DNA of 64,000 nt from Selenomonas sp. (GTDB lineage: Bacteria; Bacillota; Negativicutes; Selenomonadales; Selenomonadaceae), in assembly GCA_022482925.1 (NCBI GenBank), contig JAKVOG010000007.1:85077-149076 (forward strand), in the 5' to 3' direction. Shown in pieces: positions 35,724 through 46,337 of the stretch (within the stretch, counting starts at the first letter, position 1; every line of letters begins with the position of its first letter). The translations under genes and the position numbers were made by a program. The notes under the pieces are model-generated. The model made no database searches. It saw only the letters and a program-made list of their open reading frames with translations, and was not told the DNA's origin.

Positions 35724-37007
35724 TCAGAAGAAGAAGCTTACACGAGCATAAAGCGTCTCAGCATCTTTGTCCGTAGCCAGATCCTTACCAGTGAAATAGC
35801 CAAGAGTAGTCAATACATTCGTATAAGGAATGTAGCTGGCACCAAAATCCCAGCCTTTTTCGTTGTTTGCACTGCGAATCGTATCATAGGTCGGCATCAA
35901 AGATACATTGGATCCAAGATGACGATAGGCAACAAATGCTCCCCAGGATCCCTTGTTGGCTTTATTTGCGTCCTTATAGTCTACTTCTACGTTGCCAGAC
36001 TTCTTATAGGCATCTGCTTTGGTATTTTCTGCATAGGCTCCAGCCAAAGCAACATTTTTGCTAAACGAATATCTGCCGCCAACAGACCAGATATTCGCGT
36101 CATCCGTCTTGCCATCATAACCAATAGCAGTCTTGAATACATCACTATTGAAGTGACGATATGCTGCTCCCATAGTCATCTTGCCAAGCGTATAGCCGAG
36201 ATCAATGCCCTGATAGTTAGCTGCGTCTCTTACTGCGCCTTTCGTAACAGTCTCGTTTCCATAGTCATTGATATTCCAACGACCAGCTTCCAATGCAGCC
36301 TTCAGTTTATTACCGAAAGTTACCTGTGCACCAGAGAAATAGTCATCCGTAACCATACCTTCATCTGCTGCAGAATAAAGATTCTGTCTGCCAAGCTTTA
36401 CTTCGAAGTTCTTATACTTGCCATCAGCATAGATATAAGTCAGCTTCATATTACCATCATCTCGGCTCGTATCCTTATCCTTCGAAAGCTCCGTCTTCCC
36501 TGTCAAACGAGCATTAACGTGCCAGTTATCATTAATCTCGGCAGTTGGAAAGATACGATACTGCAGAGAATCTACATTAGCTTTCTTTTTGCTGCCGTCA
36601 GCCTGCTCATCACGATAGCTCCAATAGCGATAACGAGCCTCGCCCGTCCACTTCACCTTATCGGCATTACGCTCGAGCTTTGCTACGCGAACGCCGAGAT
36701 TGTTGAGCTCATCCGCGAACTCAGCCGACAGTTTGTCGAGCAATGCTTTATCATTGCCACCAACATTGGTCTTAGCCATTGCTTTGGCAACCATCTGTGC
36801 CATCTCATAACGCGTGATGTTCTTATCGCCCTTGAAATTCGCATCGCCATAGCCTTCGATGACACCATCAGCAGCCAGCGTGGATACTGCATCATAAGCC
36901 CAATGGTCAGCCGGAACATCCGAGAACGGGTTTGCCGCTGCAAACGTCGTAGAAGCTGCACCAACAACAAGAGCTGCCGTCAGAGCAGATACAAGAGTCT
37001 TTTTCAT
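35724..37007 (-). CDS. OmpM-type SLH porin 5
   Basis: 427 aa. SLH part contains NPFSDVPADHWAYDAV and GVIEGYGDANFKGDKN. The coiled coil (ALLDKLSAEFADELNNLGVR) precedes a barrel with aromatic girdle strands (ARYRYWSYRDEQ) and an end of ARVSFFF. It is the most divergent barrel, lacking the FGRV ending of the other four. GGAGGGAG precedes the ATG at 37007. It is the first gene of the array in the direction of transcription, but separated from ompM4 by a terminator. Confidence 0.94.
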   Translation of the reverse strand: MKKTLVSALTAALVVGAASTTFAAANPFSDVPADHWAYDAVSTLAADGVIEGYGDANFKGDKNITRYEMAQMVAKAMAKTNVGGNDKALLDKLSAEFADELNNLGVRVAKLERNADKVKWTGEARYRYWSYRDEQADGSKKKANVDSLQYRIFPTAEINDNWHVNARLTGKTELSKDKDTSRDDGNMKLTYIYADGKYKNFEVKLGRQNLYSAADEGMVTDDYFSGAQVTFGNKLKAALEAGRWNINDYGNETVTKGAVRDAANYQGIDLGYTLGKMTMGAAYRHFNSDVFKTAIGYDGKTDDANIWSVGGRYSFSKNVALAGAYAENTKADAYKKSGNVEVDYKDANKANKGSWGAFVAYRHLGSNVSLMPTYDTIRSANNEKGWDFGASYIPYTNVLTTLGYFTGKDLATDKDAETLYARVSFFF

Positions 37008-37062
37008 AGTGGAATCTCCCTCCAAAAATAGAACAGTAATAGTTTACTATTCGCCTTCGGTA

Positions 37063-37102
37063 GACAAACGCAACGAGTTTCCATGTTTCCTCCGCTTCTG
37101 TC
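37063..37102 (-). promoter_or_regulatory. Conserved leader stem-loop of ompM5
   Basis: Inner stem GAG/CTC (37075-37092), loop GAAACATGGAAA, outer stem GACAGAAGC / GCGTTTGTC with one mismatch and one G-T pair. It has the longest outer stem of the five. Confidence 0.65.
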
Positions 37103-37125
37103 CATCCTTTACGAACATGTTTCTA

Positions 37126-37154
37126 ATCATAACATAATGTTTACAGGTTGACAA
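37126..37154 (-). promoter_or_regulatory. Promoter of ompM5
   Basis: Minus strand TTGTCA (37154-37149), 17-bp spacer, TATGAT (37131-37126), identical boxes to ompM2. Confidence 0.65.
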
Positions 37155-37199
37155 GTGTTTATATGAATTTATTCTGTATACATGCCCAGACAGGCATGT

Positions 37200-37234
37200 A
37201 AAAAGCCCTCCATTTTCCCGTGGAGGGCTTTTTA
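37200..37234. terminator. Terminator of the DUF951 gene
   Basis: AAAAAGCCCTCCA / TGGAGGGCTTTTT perfect stem, symmetric A/T runs. Confidence 0.88.
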
Positions 37235-37255
37235 TGGTATAATTTTAGATAACAC

Positions 37256-37459
37256 TTACGATTCGTCGCCAGTCGGCCGGATGACTGCCCGGACCATTTT
37301 CTCGAATTTCGCCCGTGGCAGCATGACCAGATGACCGCAGCCCTGACATTTCAGGCGAAAATCCATGCCAACGCGCAGGATTTCCCATTCACTGCTGCCG
37401 CAGGGATGTGCTTTCTTCATCCGGACGATATCGCCAAGATTATATTGTTGTTTCTCCAT
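37256..37459 (-). CDS. DUF951 family protein
   Basis: 67 aa small basic protein. Family features are LGDIVRMKKAHPCGSSEWE, then RLKCQGCGHLVMLPR with a CxxC that with the earlier His/Cys could bind a metal. DUF951 genes are commonly found near ychF and mechanosensitive-channel genes in Firmicutes; ychF is 0.9 kb away here. Function unknown. AGAGGAG precedes the ATG. It is divergent from the nitrilase gene with 49 bp between the starts. Confidence 0.9.
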   Translation of the reverse strand: MEKQQYNLGDIVRMKKAHPCGSSEWEILRVGMDFRLKCQGCGHLVMLPRAKFEKMVRAVIRPTGDES

Positions 37460-37508
37460 GTCACTACTCCTCTCTCTATACAGACTGAGATTTCGAGGTG
37501 CTTATATT

Positions 37509-38306
37509 ATGAAAGTCGCCGTCTTACAGATGAATATCGCTTTTGGTGAACCAGAGCGGAATATCGCCACCCTGTACCGGATGGTCATGGAAGCCATGGA
37601 ACAAAGACCGGATGTGCTGCTCCTGCCGGAGCTCTGGCATCTTGGCTTCTATCCCAAGCCAATCCTCGACTATGCCGATGACGATGGTGAACAGACCCGC
37701 AAGATACTGGCCGATATCGCCAAACGCTACCAGGTCAACATCGTCGGCGGCACCGTAGCCAATGCCATCGGCACGCAGGTATTCAATACCTGTTACGTCT
37801 TCGACCGCACCGGCCGGCTGCTGACAACCTACCACAAGACCCACCTGTTCTCGCCCAGCGGCGAGGCAGCGGACTTCACCCCCGGCGACAGCGTCGTAAC
37901 GTTCCAGTTGGATGGTGTCTGCTGCGGCCTCGCCGTCTGCTACGATCTCCGGTTCCCGGAGCTCACCAGACGGCTGGCCCTGGAAGATATCAGCGTCTTA
38001 TTCGTGCCGGCCGCCTGGCCGCTGAGCCGTCTGATTCACTGGCAGACGCTCATCCGCGCCCGCGCCATCGAGAACCAGATCTTCGTCGTTGCCTGCAATG
38101 AGTCCGGTATTACCGATAACGACGAGCAGATGGCCGGACATTCCGCCATCATCGATCCCTGGGGGGAGCTGCTGGCCAAAGCCGGTGAAGGCGAGGAAAT
38201 CCTGCAGGGAAATCTTCGCCTCATCATCCGCAGCCAGATCAAGGACAGCATGGATGTATTCGCCGACCGCCGCGAAAAGCTCTACCTGCTCAAAAAGAAA
38301 AAATAA
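37509..38306 (+). CDS. Carbon-nitrogen hydrolase (nitrilase superfamily, omega-amidase-like)
   Basis: 265 aa. Catalytic triad of the superfamily visible: Glu in LLLPELWHLGFY, Lys in TYHKTHLF and Cys in LAVCYDLRFPE. The pattern (FSPSGEAADFTPGD, NQIFVVACNESG) is that of the omega-amidase/YafV branch, which hydrolyses alpha-ketoglutaramate-like amides. The true substrate is uncertain. The open frame begins at 37365, but the ATG at 37509 has GAGGTG upstream and gives the canonical KVAVLQMN start. Confidence 0.9.
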   Translation: MKVAVLQMNIAFGEPERNIATLYRMVMEAMEQRPDVLLLPELWHLGFYPKPILDYADDDGEQTRKILADIAKRYQVNIVGGTVANAIGTQVFNTCYVFDRTGRLLTTYHKTHLFSPSGEAADFTPGDSVVTFQLDGVCCGLAVCYDLRFPELTRRLALEDISVLFVPAAWPLSRLIHWQTLIRARAIENQIFVVACNESGITDNDEQMAGHSAIIDPWGELLAKAGEGEEILQGNLRLIIRSQIKDSMDVFADRREKLYLLKKKK

Positions 38307-38314
38307 GTCAACAC

Positions 38315-38342
38315 AGGCCTGCCCCTTTACGGGGCAGGCCTT
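38315..38342. terminator. Terminator between nitrilase gene and ychF
   Basis: AGGCCTGCCCC - TTTAC - GGGGCAGGCCT stem followed by six T on the plus strand; weaker tail on the minus strand for ychF. Confidence 0.85.
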
Positions 38343-38351
38343 TTTTATTGC

Positions 38352-39458
38352 TTAAACGTTGAAGCGGAAATTAACGACATCGCCATCCTGCATGACATAG
38401 TCCTTGCCTTCGACACGGACCTGTCCTTTTTCGCGGGCAGCCGCAATGCTGCCATTCGCAACCAGATCATCATAGTTGACGATCTCCGCACGGATAAAGC
38501 CACGCTCAAAATCCGTATGGATCTTGCCGGCAGCTTTCGGTGCCGTCGTGCCCTTGACGATGGTCCAGGCGCGGCATTCATCCGGGCCAGCCGTCAGGAA
38601 CGTCTGCAGCCCCAGGAGATCGAAAGCCCCCTTGATCAGGCGGTCCAGGCCGCTCTCGGTCTCGCCAAGATCTTCCAGGAAGGCTTTGGCCTCGTCCGCA
38701 TCAAGCTCAGCAATCTCCGACTCGACACGGGCCGAGATCGCAACGACCTCAGCGCCCTCTTTCGCCGCGAATTCCTTGACCTTCTGCACATAGGGATTCT
38801 CGTCAAAAGCGGTAGCGATCTCATCCTCGGCTACGTTGGCGACATAAAGAGTCGGCTTAAGCGTCAGCAGGTTCATCTCTTTGATCAGCTCGAGCTCATC
38901 ATCCGTCAGTTCGACCTGGCGGGCCGGCTTGCCCTCATCCAGCGAAGCCTTGATGCGGCGCAGGACCTCATCTTCGACACGGGCTTCCTTGCTGCCCGAT
39001 TTCGCGATCTTGGCCAGCTTCATGATGCGCTTCTCGAGGACCTCAAGGTCCGCAAGGCACAGCTCGGTCTGAATGATATCGATATCGCGCAACGGGTCGA
39101 TACCGCCCTCGACATGCGTGATATTCTCATCGACGAAGCAGCGGACCACATGGGCCACCGCATCAACCTGACGAATATGTTCCAGGAATTTATTGCCCAG
39201 GCCCTCGCCCTTGGAAGCGCCTTTGACCAGTCCGGCAATATCAACGAAACGCACCGAAGCCGGCGTCGTCTTCTTGGAACTATACATCTCGTGCAGCACA
39301 TTCAATCGCGCGTCCGGAACGGCTACGACACCGACATTCGGCTCAATCGTACAGAACGGGAAATTTGCTGCCTCTGCACCAGCCTTGGTGATGGCATTGA
39401 ACAAGGTACTTTTGCCGACATTCGGCAGACCGACAATACCTACTTCTAAGTTACTCAA
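38352..39458 (-). CDS. ychF: Redox-regulated ATPase YchF
   Basis: 368 aa Obg-family P-loop protein. G1 [12 protein letters not shown]3 [17 protein letters not shown] and NVAEDE in place of the usual NKxD, which makes the family prefer ATP. The C-terminal TGS domain ends in [18 protein letters not shown]. It binds ribosomes and is linked to oxidative-stress control. The start is a TTG at 39458 ([13 protein letters not shown]), placed after AAGGAAG; no better ATG exists. Confidence 0.95.
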   Translation of the reverse strand: MSNLEVGIVGLPNVGKSTLFNAITKAGAEAANFPFCTIEPNVGVVAVPDARLNVLHEMYSSKKTTPASVRFVDIAGLVKGASKGEGLGNKFLEHIRQVDAVAHVVRCFVDENITHVEGGIDPLRDIDIIQTELCLADLEVLEKRIMKLAKIAKSGSKEARVEDEVLRRIKASLDEGKPARQVELTDDELELIKEMNLLTLKPTLYVANVAEDEIATAFDENPYVQKVKEFAAKEGAEVVAISARVESEIAELDADEAKAFLEDLGETESGLDRLIKGAFDLLGLQTFLTAGPDECRAWTIVKGTTAPKAAGKIHTDFERGFIRAEIVNYDDLVANGSIAAAREKGQVRVEGKDYVMQDGDVVNFRFNV

Positions 39459-39482
39459 GAGAATCTTCCTTCCAAATCTTAA

Positions 39483-40120
<638 letters not shown>

Positions 40121-40166
40121 TTTCCTTCTCCTTATTCGTACAATGGATATTTTTTGCAGAGCACCG

Positions 40167-41379
40167 CTACACGGCGTCTGGCTTCTCTTTTACTTTCTCG
40201 TCTTCCGGGCTGTTCAGGGCCAGAGCGATGATATTGCCAACCTCGACCATATCTTCCTCTTTGAACCCGCGGGTCGTCAGCGCCGGCGATCCCAGACGCA
40301 GACCGCTCGTAACGAACGGAGACAGCGGCTCAAACGGAATCGTATTACGGTTGGCCGTGATATTGACCTCGTCGAGGACATTCTGAGCGATCTTGCCTGT
40401 GATGCCCTTTGCTCGTAAGATCAACCAGCATCAGATGATTATCCGTACCACCGGAAACGATGCGGAAACCGTCCTTCATCAGCGTATCAGCCAAAGCTGC
40501 CGCATTCTTCTTGACCTGCTTGGCATAGTCCTTGAACTCCGGCTTGAGCGCTTCGCCAAGCGCCACAGCCTTGCCGGCAATGACATGCATGAGCGGACCG
40601 CCCTGGATGCCAGGGAATACGGCCTTGTTGAACTGCTTGCCAAACTCGGCGTCCTTGCAGAGGATCATGCCGCCGCGCGGACCGCGCAGGGTCTTATGCG
40701 TCGTCGTCGTAACGACATCTGCATATGGTACCGGGCTTGGATGCTCACCAGCAGCCACCAGACCAGCAATATGGGCAATATCAACCATGAGATAGGCTCC
40801 TACGCCATGCGCGATCTCGGCCAGGCGCGGGAAATCGATGATGCGGGCATACGCCGAAGCACCAGCAACGATCAGTTTCGGCTGGCACTCCTGTGCCTTT
40901 TTCTCCAGCGCATCATAGTCGATGGTCTCCGTCTCTTTCGTGACACCATACGGAACGATCTTGAAGTATTTGCCGGACATATTGACCGGCGAACCATGAG
41001 TCAGATGACCACCATCATTGAGGTTCATCCCCATGACCGTATCACCCGGCTGCAGCAGGGCAAAGAATACCGCCATATTGGCCTGTGCACCGGAATGCGG
41101 CTGGACATTGGCATACTCAGCACCAAACAGCTTCTTGGCGCGATCGATGGCCAGCTGCTCCACCTGATCGACAAACTCGCAGCCGCCATAGTAGCGCTTG
41201 CCAGGATAGCCTTCCGCATACTTGTTCGTAAGTACGCTGCCCTGCGCTTCCAGTACGGCCTTGCTGACAATGTTTTCCGACGCGATAAGCTCCAGCTTCG
41301 TACGCTGGCGGTTCAGCTCGTTATCAAGCTGTGCGGCGATTTCGGGATCAGACTGTTTCAGTGTTTCCATAAGACTCAT
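40167..41379 (-). pseudogene. glyA: Serine hydroxymethyltransferase, single-base frameshift
   Basis: PLP enzyme interconverting serine and glycine with tetrahydrofolate, about 403 aa when corrected. Present are [42 protein letters not shown] and the PLP Lys in [14 protein letters not shown]. After HLMLVDL the frame is lost near 40418 by an inserted A (CTTACGAGC where CTTCGAGC is expected). The other frame gives [20 protein letters not shown] and [18 protein letters not shown] to a TAG at 40167. RBS AGGAGG 8 nt before the ATG. Confidence 0.93.
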
Positions 41380-41455
41380 TGGGAGAACCTCCTATCAATA
41401 CAGTGGACTAGACAGATGATACAAACACTAACAATATAAGATTATCAAAGCTGGA

Positions 41456-41899
41456 TTATTTCTGCTCCAGCGCCATGATCTTGTTCACGCGGCGCTCATG
41501 ACGACCGCCGTCGAACCCGGTCTCAACCCAGGCACGGACAATCTCGCCAGCAGGGCCAAAGCCCATGACGCGGCCGCCCATAGCCAGGACGTTGGCATTG
41601 TTATGATGGCGGGACATCTTCGCGGAATAGACATCATTGCAGAGCGCGCAACGGATGCCCTTTACCTTATTGCAGGCAATCGAAATGCCGATGCCAGTAC
41701 CACAAAGCGCAATGCCGCGATCAGACTTGCCGGAGACTACATCCGCGCAGACCTTCTCAGCAACATCCGGATAATCGATGGCATCCGTACCGAACGTACC
41801 GACATCGACAACCTCGATGTCACCGTACTCCTTCAGGACCATCTTGACTTCTTCTTTGAGCTGAACCGCACCATGATCGCTGCCAATGGTGATTTTCAT
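41456..41899 (-). CDS. rpiB: Ribose 5-phosphate isomerase B
   Basis: 147 aa RpiB/LacA/LacB fold. Seen are IGSDHGAVQLK, the catalytic Cys region GIALCGTGIGISIACNK and the His-containing MSRHHNNANVLAMGGR. It isomerises ribose 5-phosphate and ribulose 5-phosphate in the pentose phosphate pathway. It lies between tsaC and glyA, an order I know from other Firmicutes, though the usual low-molecular-weight phosphatase gene is absent here. GGTGG lies 11 nt before the ATG. Confidence 0.95.
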   Translation of the reverse strand: MKITIGSDHGAVQLKEEVKMVLKEYGDIEVVDVGTFGTDAIDYPDVAEKVCADVVSGKSDRGIALCGTGIGISIACNKVKGIRCALCNDVYSAKMSRHHNNANVLAMGGRVMGFGPAGEIVRAWVETGFDGGRHERRVNKIMALEQK

Positions 41900-42014
41900 G
41901 CTTATCTGCCACCTTTCCTAACTAACCTGATGCAAAATACTACCCTACATTGTATCATATTCAGGCAAGAAAAAATACCGTCAAGCGACGGCATTTCGAT
42001 CACATATGTAATTA

Positions 42015-43072
42015 TTATGCCCGAATGGTCCGAAAACCACTGGCCTTATGCAGACGATTCATGATGGCAAGTCCCAGCCCCTGATCCGTCGTGCCCTCGC
42101 CCAGCAGCATATCCGCTGGCTTATCATCAAAGCTGCGCAGCGCCTCATAGATATTCGCAGCGATGGACGGAAGATTACCCTGATGACCATAATCCGCCAT
42201 CAGCTCAGCTGGCAGATTTCCCTCAGTCCGGCCAGGACTCATGGCTGGCCATGACACCGACCACCTGTCCCTCTCCCTGCAGCCGGGCAACTTCCCGCTG
42301 GAACGCGCGCACCATGCGGGTCGGCATCCCCTCGATCAGCGTAAGCGGTGCCTTGGGTGCATAATGCGTATACTTCATGCCCGGTGCCCTCGGCACCACA
42401 TCCGCACCGACCAGTGCGGGATCCAAAGCAACCATCTCTTCGCCCAGCAGTTCGTCAGCATCTCCCGCGTAATCGCACCGGGCGCAGGATAACTGCCTTC
42501 TCCCCGGTACAGTCTACGATAGTCGACTCCACCCCAAAATGGCACGGACCGCCATCCAGGATCAAGGGAATCCGGCCATCCAGATCCCGGGCCGTCAGCT
42601 CAGCTGATGTCGGGCTCGGCCGTCCGGAAATATTAGCCGACGGCGCCGCAATCGGCACCCCGGCAGCCTGGATCAGTGCACGGGCCACATCGTTCTCCGG
42701 CATGCGGATCCCGACCGTAGACAGGCCTCCCGTAATGCGGTCAGGCACGATGCTCCGACGCTGCATGATGAGCGTGATTGGTCCCGGGCAGAACGCCGCC
42801 ATGAGCTTCTCAGCCAGTGGCGGGATCACCGCCGCGATCTGCTCCACCATCGAACGGTTAGCCACATGCAGGATCAATGGGTTGTCCGAAGGACGTCCCT
42901 TCGCCGCATAGATACCAGCACAGGCCTCAGCATCGAGCCCATTTGCGCCCAATCCATATACCGTTTCCGTTGGAAAGGCCACCAGCCCGCCAGACCGCAG
43001 GATCTCACCGGCCTCATGGAGCGCTTCCTTCTGCTCCTTCACATTTTCTATCTTAACGATTTTCGTTATCAT
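42015..43072 (-). pseudogene. tsaC: L-threonylcarbamoyladenylate synthase (Sua5 type), frameshifted
   Basis: Makes the threonylcarbamoyl-AMP used for tRNA t6A37. The YrdC/TsaC core is intact (GGLVAFPTETVYGLGAN, AKGRPSDNPLI, CPGPITLIMQ, GIRMPEN, APSANISGRPSPTSA), plus a Sua5 C-terminal domain. The frame breaks three times: two lost bases near 42470 and 42450 (RPGAITREMLT and ELLGEEM are split) and one near 42235. Conserved pieces continue in other frames (MKYTHYAPKAPLTLIEG; GTTDQGLGLAIMNRLHKAS) to the natural stop at 42015. It is essential in most bacteria, so error is likelier than loss. Its start lies one base after the prmC stop. Confidence 0.88.
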
Positions 43073-43073
43073 A

Positions 43074-43949
43074 TCATTTTCTCCAAGCGACTACCACACG
43101 ATCGATACCCGCATAATCCTTGAGAATCTCGGTACGGACGATAAGCGGACTTGCCTCAGCCAGCCGCGCCACATCCTCGGCCTGATGGATCCCCACCTCA
43201 AAAGCCATGAAACCATCATCGGACAGCATAGGCGGTGCCTCGTCACAGAGACGGCGATAGAAATCCAGTCCATCCCGGCCCCCGGACAGAGCCGTCATCG
43301 GCTCCTTGCAGCGCACCTCCGGTGCCAGCTCCTGAATATCTGCCTCAGGAATATACGGCGGATTGGACAGGATAGCCGTAAACTGCTGCTCCCTGATCGG
43401 GGTAAGGAGATCCCCGGTATGGAACGTGACCCGCTCGCTCAGCCCGAGTGTAGCCGCATTTTCCTCAGCTACCGCCCGCGCTGCCGGTGAGATATCCACT
43501 GTATCAGCGGTCACCCCATCCAGCATACTCAGGACGCTCAGGCAGATTGCCCCCGAACCCGTCCCGATATCAGCCAGCCGGACTGTACCATCTGTCCACT
43601 GCTTCAGCCGGTCCACAGCCGCCTGCACCAGAATCTCCGTATCCGGACGCGGTACCAGCGTATCCGGCGTGACCTTGAACGTCAGGCCCATGAACTCCTT
43701 TTCGCCAAGGATATAAGCCACCGGCACACGATCGATACGCTGCTTGATCATCGCCCGATAACACGCCAATTCCTCTGCCTGCAGCGGTTCATCGAAATGG
43801 ACATACAGATAGATGCGCTGCTTGCCCAGTACGTGTGACAGCAGCACCTCGGCATCCAGCCGTGGAGACTCCACACCCTTCTGCCCGAAATAATCTTCCG
43901 TCCATTTCAGGATGCGGCCAATCGTCCAGATCTGATTGTTTTCTGCCAT
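43074..43949 (-). CDS. prmC: Peptide chain release factor N5-glutamine methyltransferase
   Basis: 291 aa. N-terminal helical domain, then a SAM methyltransferase domain with LADIGTGSGAICLSVL (motif I) and the catalytic ILSNPPYIPE (NPPY). It methylates the Gln of the GGQ motif in RF1/RF2. Its start codon overlaps the prfA stop (TAATG), giving direct coupling with its substrate's gene. Confidence 0.96.
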   Translation of the reverse strand: MAENNQIWTIGRILKWTEDYFGQKGVESPRLDAEVLLSHVLGKQRIYLYVHFDEPLQAEELACYRAMIKQRIDRVPVAYILGEKEFMGLTFKVTPDTLVPRPDTEILVQAAVDRLKQWTDGTVRLADIGTGSGAICLSVLSMLDGVTADTVDISPAARAVAEENAATLGLSERVTFHTGDLLTPIREQQFTAILSNPPYIPEADIQELAPEVRCKEPMTALSGGRDGLDFYRRLCDEAPPMLSDDGFMAFEVGIHQAEDVARLAEASPLIVRTEILKDYAGIDRVVVAWRK

Positions 43950-45016
43950 TACTTCACCTGCTTCAATCGCTCGGCCTGATCCGCCGTAATCAGCGCATTC
44001 AGGATCTCATCGAGCTCCCCGTTCATGACCGCATCGATCCGATGCAGTGTCAGACCAATCCGGTGGTCCGTCACCCGCCCCTGCGGGAAATTATAGGTAC
44101 GGATGCGCTCGCTGCGGTCACCGGAACCCACCTGGCTCCGGCGATCCGCCGCCACCGCATGTTCCTGTGCCTGACGGGCCTGGTCGAGCACACGGGCCCG
44201 CAGCACCTTCATTGCCTTTTCCTTATTCTTGAGCTGGGATTTCTCATCCTGGCACTGCACCACGATGCCCGTCGGCAGATGCGTGATGCGGATAGCCGTC
44301 TCCGTACGGTTGACGTACTGCCCGCCCGCACCGGATGCACAGTAGGTGTCGATGCGCAGATCATTCGGATTGATCTCGACCTCAACATCCTCGACCTCCG
44401 GCAGCACTGCTACCGTAACCGCAGACGTATGGATACGCCCGCCCGACTCCGTGACCGGCACCCGCTGAACCCGATGCGTACCGCTCTCGTATTTCAGCTT
44501 GCTGTACGCGCCAAAGCCAGTTACCATGAACGAGACTTCCTTGAAACCGCCGATCTCCGTCGCATTCGCATCGATAAGCTCCGTGCGCCACCCCTGACGC
44601 TCAGCAAAACGCGAATACATCCGGAACAGATCGCCGGCAAACAAAGCTGCCTCATCGCCGCCCACGCCGCCGCGGATCTCCACGATGACATTCTTATCAT
44701 CATTTGGGTCCTTCGGCAGCAGCAGGATTGGCAGCTCCTGATCCAGTACAGCCTTCTGCTGCTGGAAATCGGCCAGTTCTTCCTCTACAAGCTTGCGCAT
44801 CTCATCATCCAGCGGCTCATCGAACATCGCCCGATCATCGGCGATTCCCTGAACCACCTTCTTATAGACGCGAAACTTCTCCACGACTGGCGTCAGACTG
44901 GCATGCTCCTTGCTATAGCGCTGCCAGCGCTCAATATCCTGAATGGTATCCGGGTCACTGATCAGCGACTCCAGCTCCATATATTTATCCTCAACAGCCT
45001 GAAGCTTTTCGAGCAC
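43949..45016 (-). CDS. prfA: Peptide chain release factor 1
   Basis: 355 aa. The GGQ motif ([16 protein letters not shown]) and the RF1-type codon-recognition region ([20 protein letters not shown]) identify RF1 (UAA/UAG). The open frame offers a GTG at 45025, but a second GTG at 45016 is preceded by GAGGTG at 6 nt and gives [12 protein letters not shown], matching the typical RF1 N-terminus, so I choose it. First gene of prfA-prmC-tsaC. Confidence 0.96.
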   Translation of the reverse strand: MLEKLQAVEDKYMELESLISDPDTIQDIERWQRYSKEHASLTPVVEKFRVYKKVVQGIADDRAMFDEPLDDEMRKLVEEELADFQQQKAVLDQELPILLLPKDPNDDKNVIVEIRGGVGGDEAALFAGDLFRMYSRFAERQGWRTELIDANATEIGGFKEVSFMVTGFGAYSKLKYESGTHRVQRVPVTESGGRIHTSAVTVAVLPEVEDVEVEINPNDLRIDTYCASGAGGQYVNRTETAIRITHLPTGIVVQCQDEKSQLKNKEKAMKVLRARVLDQARQAQEHAVAADRRSQVGSGDRSERIRTYNFPQGRVTDHRIGLTLHRIDAVMNGELDEILNALITADQAERLKQVK

Positions 45017-45045
45017 AAGATTCACCTCAACCTTTTCCTAAAAGA

Positions 45046-45966
45046 TCAGGGGACCTGAACCGGCTCCGTCCCGACCTTGATATACTCACCTGTTCCCTCA
45101 ACGATCTCCTCAGCCGGCAGTACCGCCTTCAGGGACTCAATAGCCACCTCGACCATATCATCCTCAGGCGGACGGGTCGTCAGATACTGCAGCCAGAGCC
45201 CCGGCTTGATTGCCGTCTGGATCACCGGATTCTCACTGCGCCCGGCCAGACGAATGATCTCATACGAGATGCCCGCCACCACCGGCAGCAGCAGGATACG
45301 GCTTGCAATACGCTCCCAAAGCGTCGGCCAGCCGAGAAACGCAAAGACGAAAATCGACACCAGCATGACGATCAACAGGAAATTCGTACCGCAACGCGGA
45401 TGCAGCCGCGAGAACTTCTGCACATTCTCCACCGTCAGCGGCAGTCCTGCCTCATAGCAATGGATTGTCTTGTGCTCTGCCCCATGATACTGGAATACCC
45501 GGCGGATATCCTTCATACGGGAAATTCCCCAGATATACCCGAGGAAAATCGCCAGCCGCAGAAAACCTTCCATCAGATTCAGGAATACCGGATCCTCTGT
45601 CACAAAATGGAAGAACTTCGCCGCACCAGTCGGAATCGCAATAAACAGCACGCTGGCCAGCACCAAGGCAAAGACAATCGTGCCCGCCATCTCACGGTCA
45701 GACAGCTGCTCATCTTCCTCACCGGCCATCTTTGCCGAATACGACAGCGATTTCATGCCGATGACCAGCGACTCAATCAGCGAAACCGTACCACGCAGCA
45801 TCGGCTTCTTGAGAATGGGATACCGGTCGCTGATGGAATTCACCGGCTTCGTCTCCACCTGGATCTTCTTGCCCGGGTCGCGCACTGCCGTGGCTGTCAG
45901 CCCCGGTCCACGCATCATGACCCCTTCAATGACGGCCTGGCCGCCAACCATCAATCTATTACTCAA
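45046..45966 (-). CDS. DUF1385 family membrane protein
   Basis: 306 aa. Family motifs VGGQAVIEGVMMRGP at the N-terminus and HGAEHKTIHCYEAG in the middle, then RCGTNFLLIVM. Three to five hydrophobic helices (about 95-260). It is widely conserved between rpmE and prfA in Firmicutes; function unknown. It ends 30 bp before the prfA start on the same strand. Confidence 0.92.
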   Translation of the reverse strand: MSNRLMVGGQAVIEGVMMRGPGLTATAVRDPGKKIQVETKPVNSISDRYPILKKPMLRGTVSLIESLVIGMKSLSYSAKMAGEEDEQLSDREMAGTIVFALVLASVLFIAIPTGAAKFFHFVTEDPVFLNLMEGFLRLAIFLGYIWGISRMKDIRRVFQYHGAEHKTIHCYEAGLPLTVENVQKFSRLHPRCGTNFLLIVMLVSIFVFAFLGWPTLWERIASRILLLPVVAGISYEIIRLAGRSENPVIQTAIKPGLWLQYLTTRPPEDDMVEVAIESLKAVLPAEEIVEGTGEYIKVGTEPVQVP

Positions 45967-46031
45967 CGGAATTCCTCCTTACATGGAAATACCGATTGCA
46001 TCAATATTATGAATTGCCTTATATAGCAAAT

Positions 46032-46061
46032 AAAGCAGAACAGACGAATCTGCTCTGCTTT
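46032..46061 (-). terminator. Terminator of rpmE
   Basis: AAAGCAGA-CAGA / TCTG-TCTGCTTT stem with one mismatch, followed on the minus strand by ATTTGC. Confidence 0.65.
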
Positions 46062-46074
46062 ACCAAAGTCCAAA

Positions 46075-46275
46075 TTATTTCTTTGCAAAACGCTTGTTGA
46101 ACTTTTCGATACGGCCGCCTGCCTGGACGTCACGCTGACGCCCCGTGAAGAACGGATGGCATTTGGAGCAGACATCGACGCGAAGCTCCTTCTGCGTGGA
46201 CCCCGTCTTGAACGTGTTGCCGCAACCGCAGATAACCGTAGCCTCATGATATTCCGGATGGATACCTGGTTTCAT
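46075..46275 (-). CDS. rpmE: 50S ribosomal protein bL31
   Basis: 66 aa. [14 protein letters not shown] start, then two Cys pairs, CGCG (residues 16-18) and CSKC (36-39), making it the zinc-binding C+ form of bL31. [20 protein letters not shown] closes the protein. The open frame is longer, but GAGGTG sits just upstream of the ATG at 46275. A 137-nt structured leader precedes it (separate entry). Confidence 0.95.
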   Translation of the reverse strand: MKPGIHPEYHEATVICGCGNTFKTGSTQKELRVDVCSKCHPFFTGRQRDVQAGGRIEKFNKRFAKK

Positions 46276-46337
46276 TCTATACACCTCGCTTTCACCCCAA
46301 GAAACTGGGAATTGATACAAATCCACTATGCGCAGAC

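Noticed and set aside
29316..37007. CRISPR-like or satellite repeat across the porin array
   Set aside because: The periodic similarity is due to five homologous genes about 1.5 kb long; no short direct repeats with spacers.
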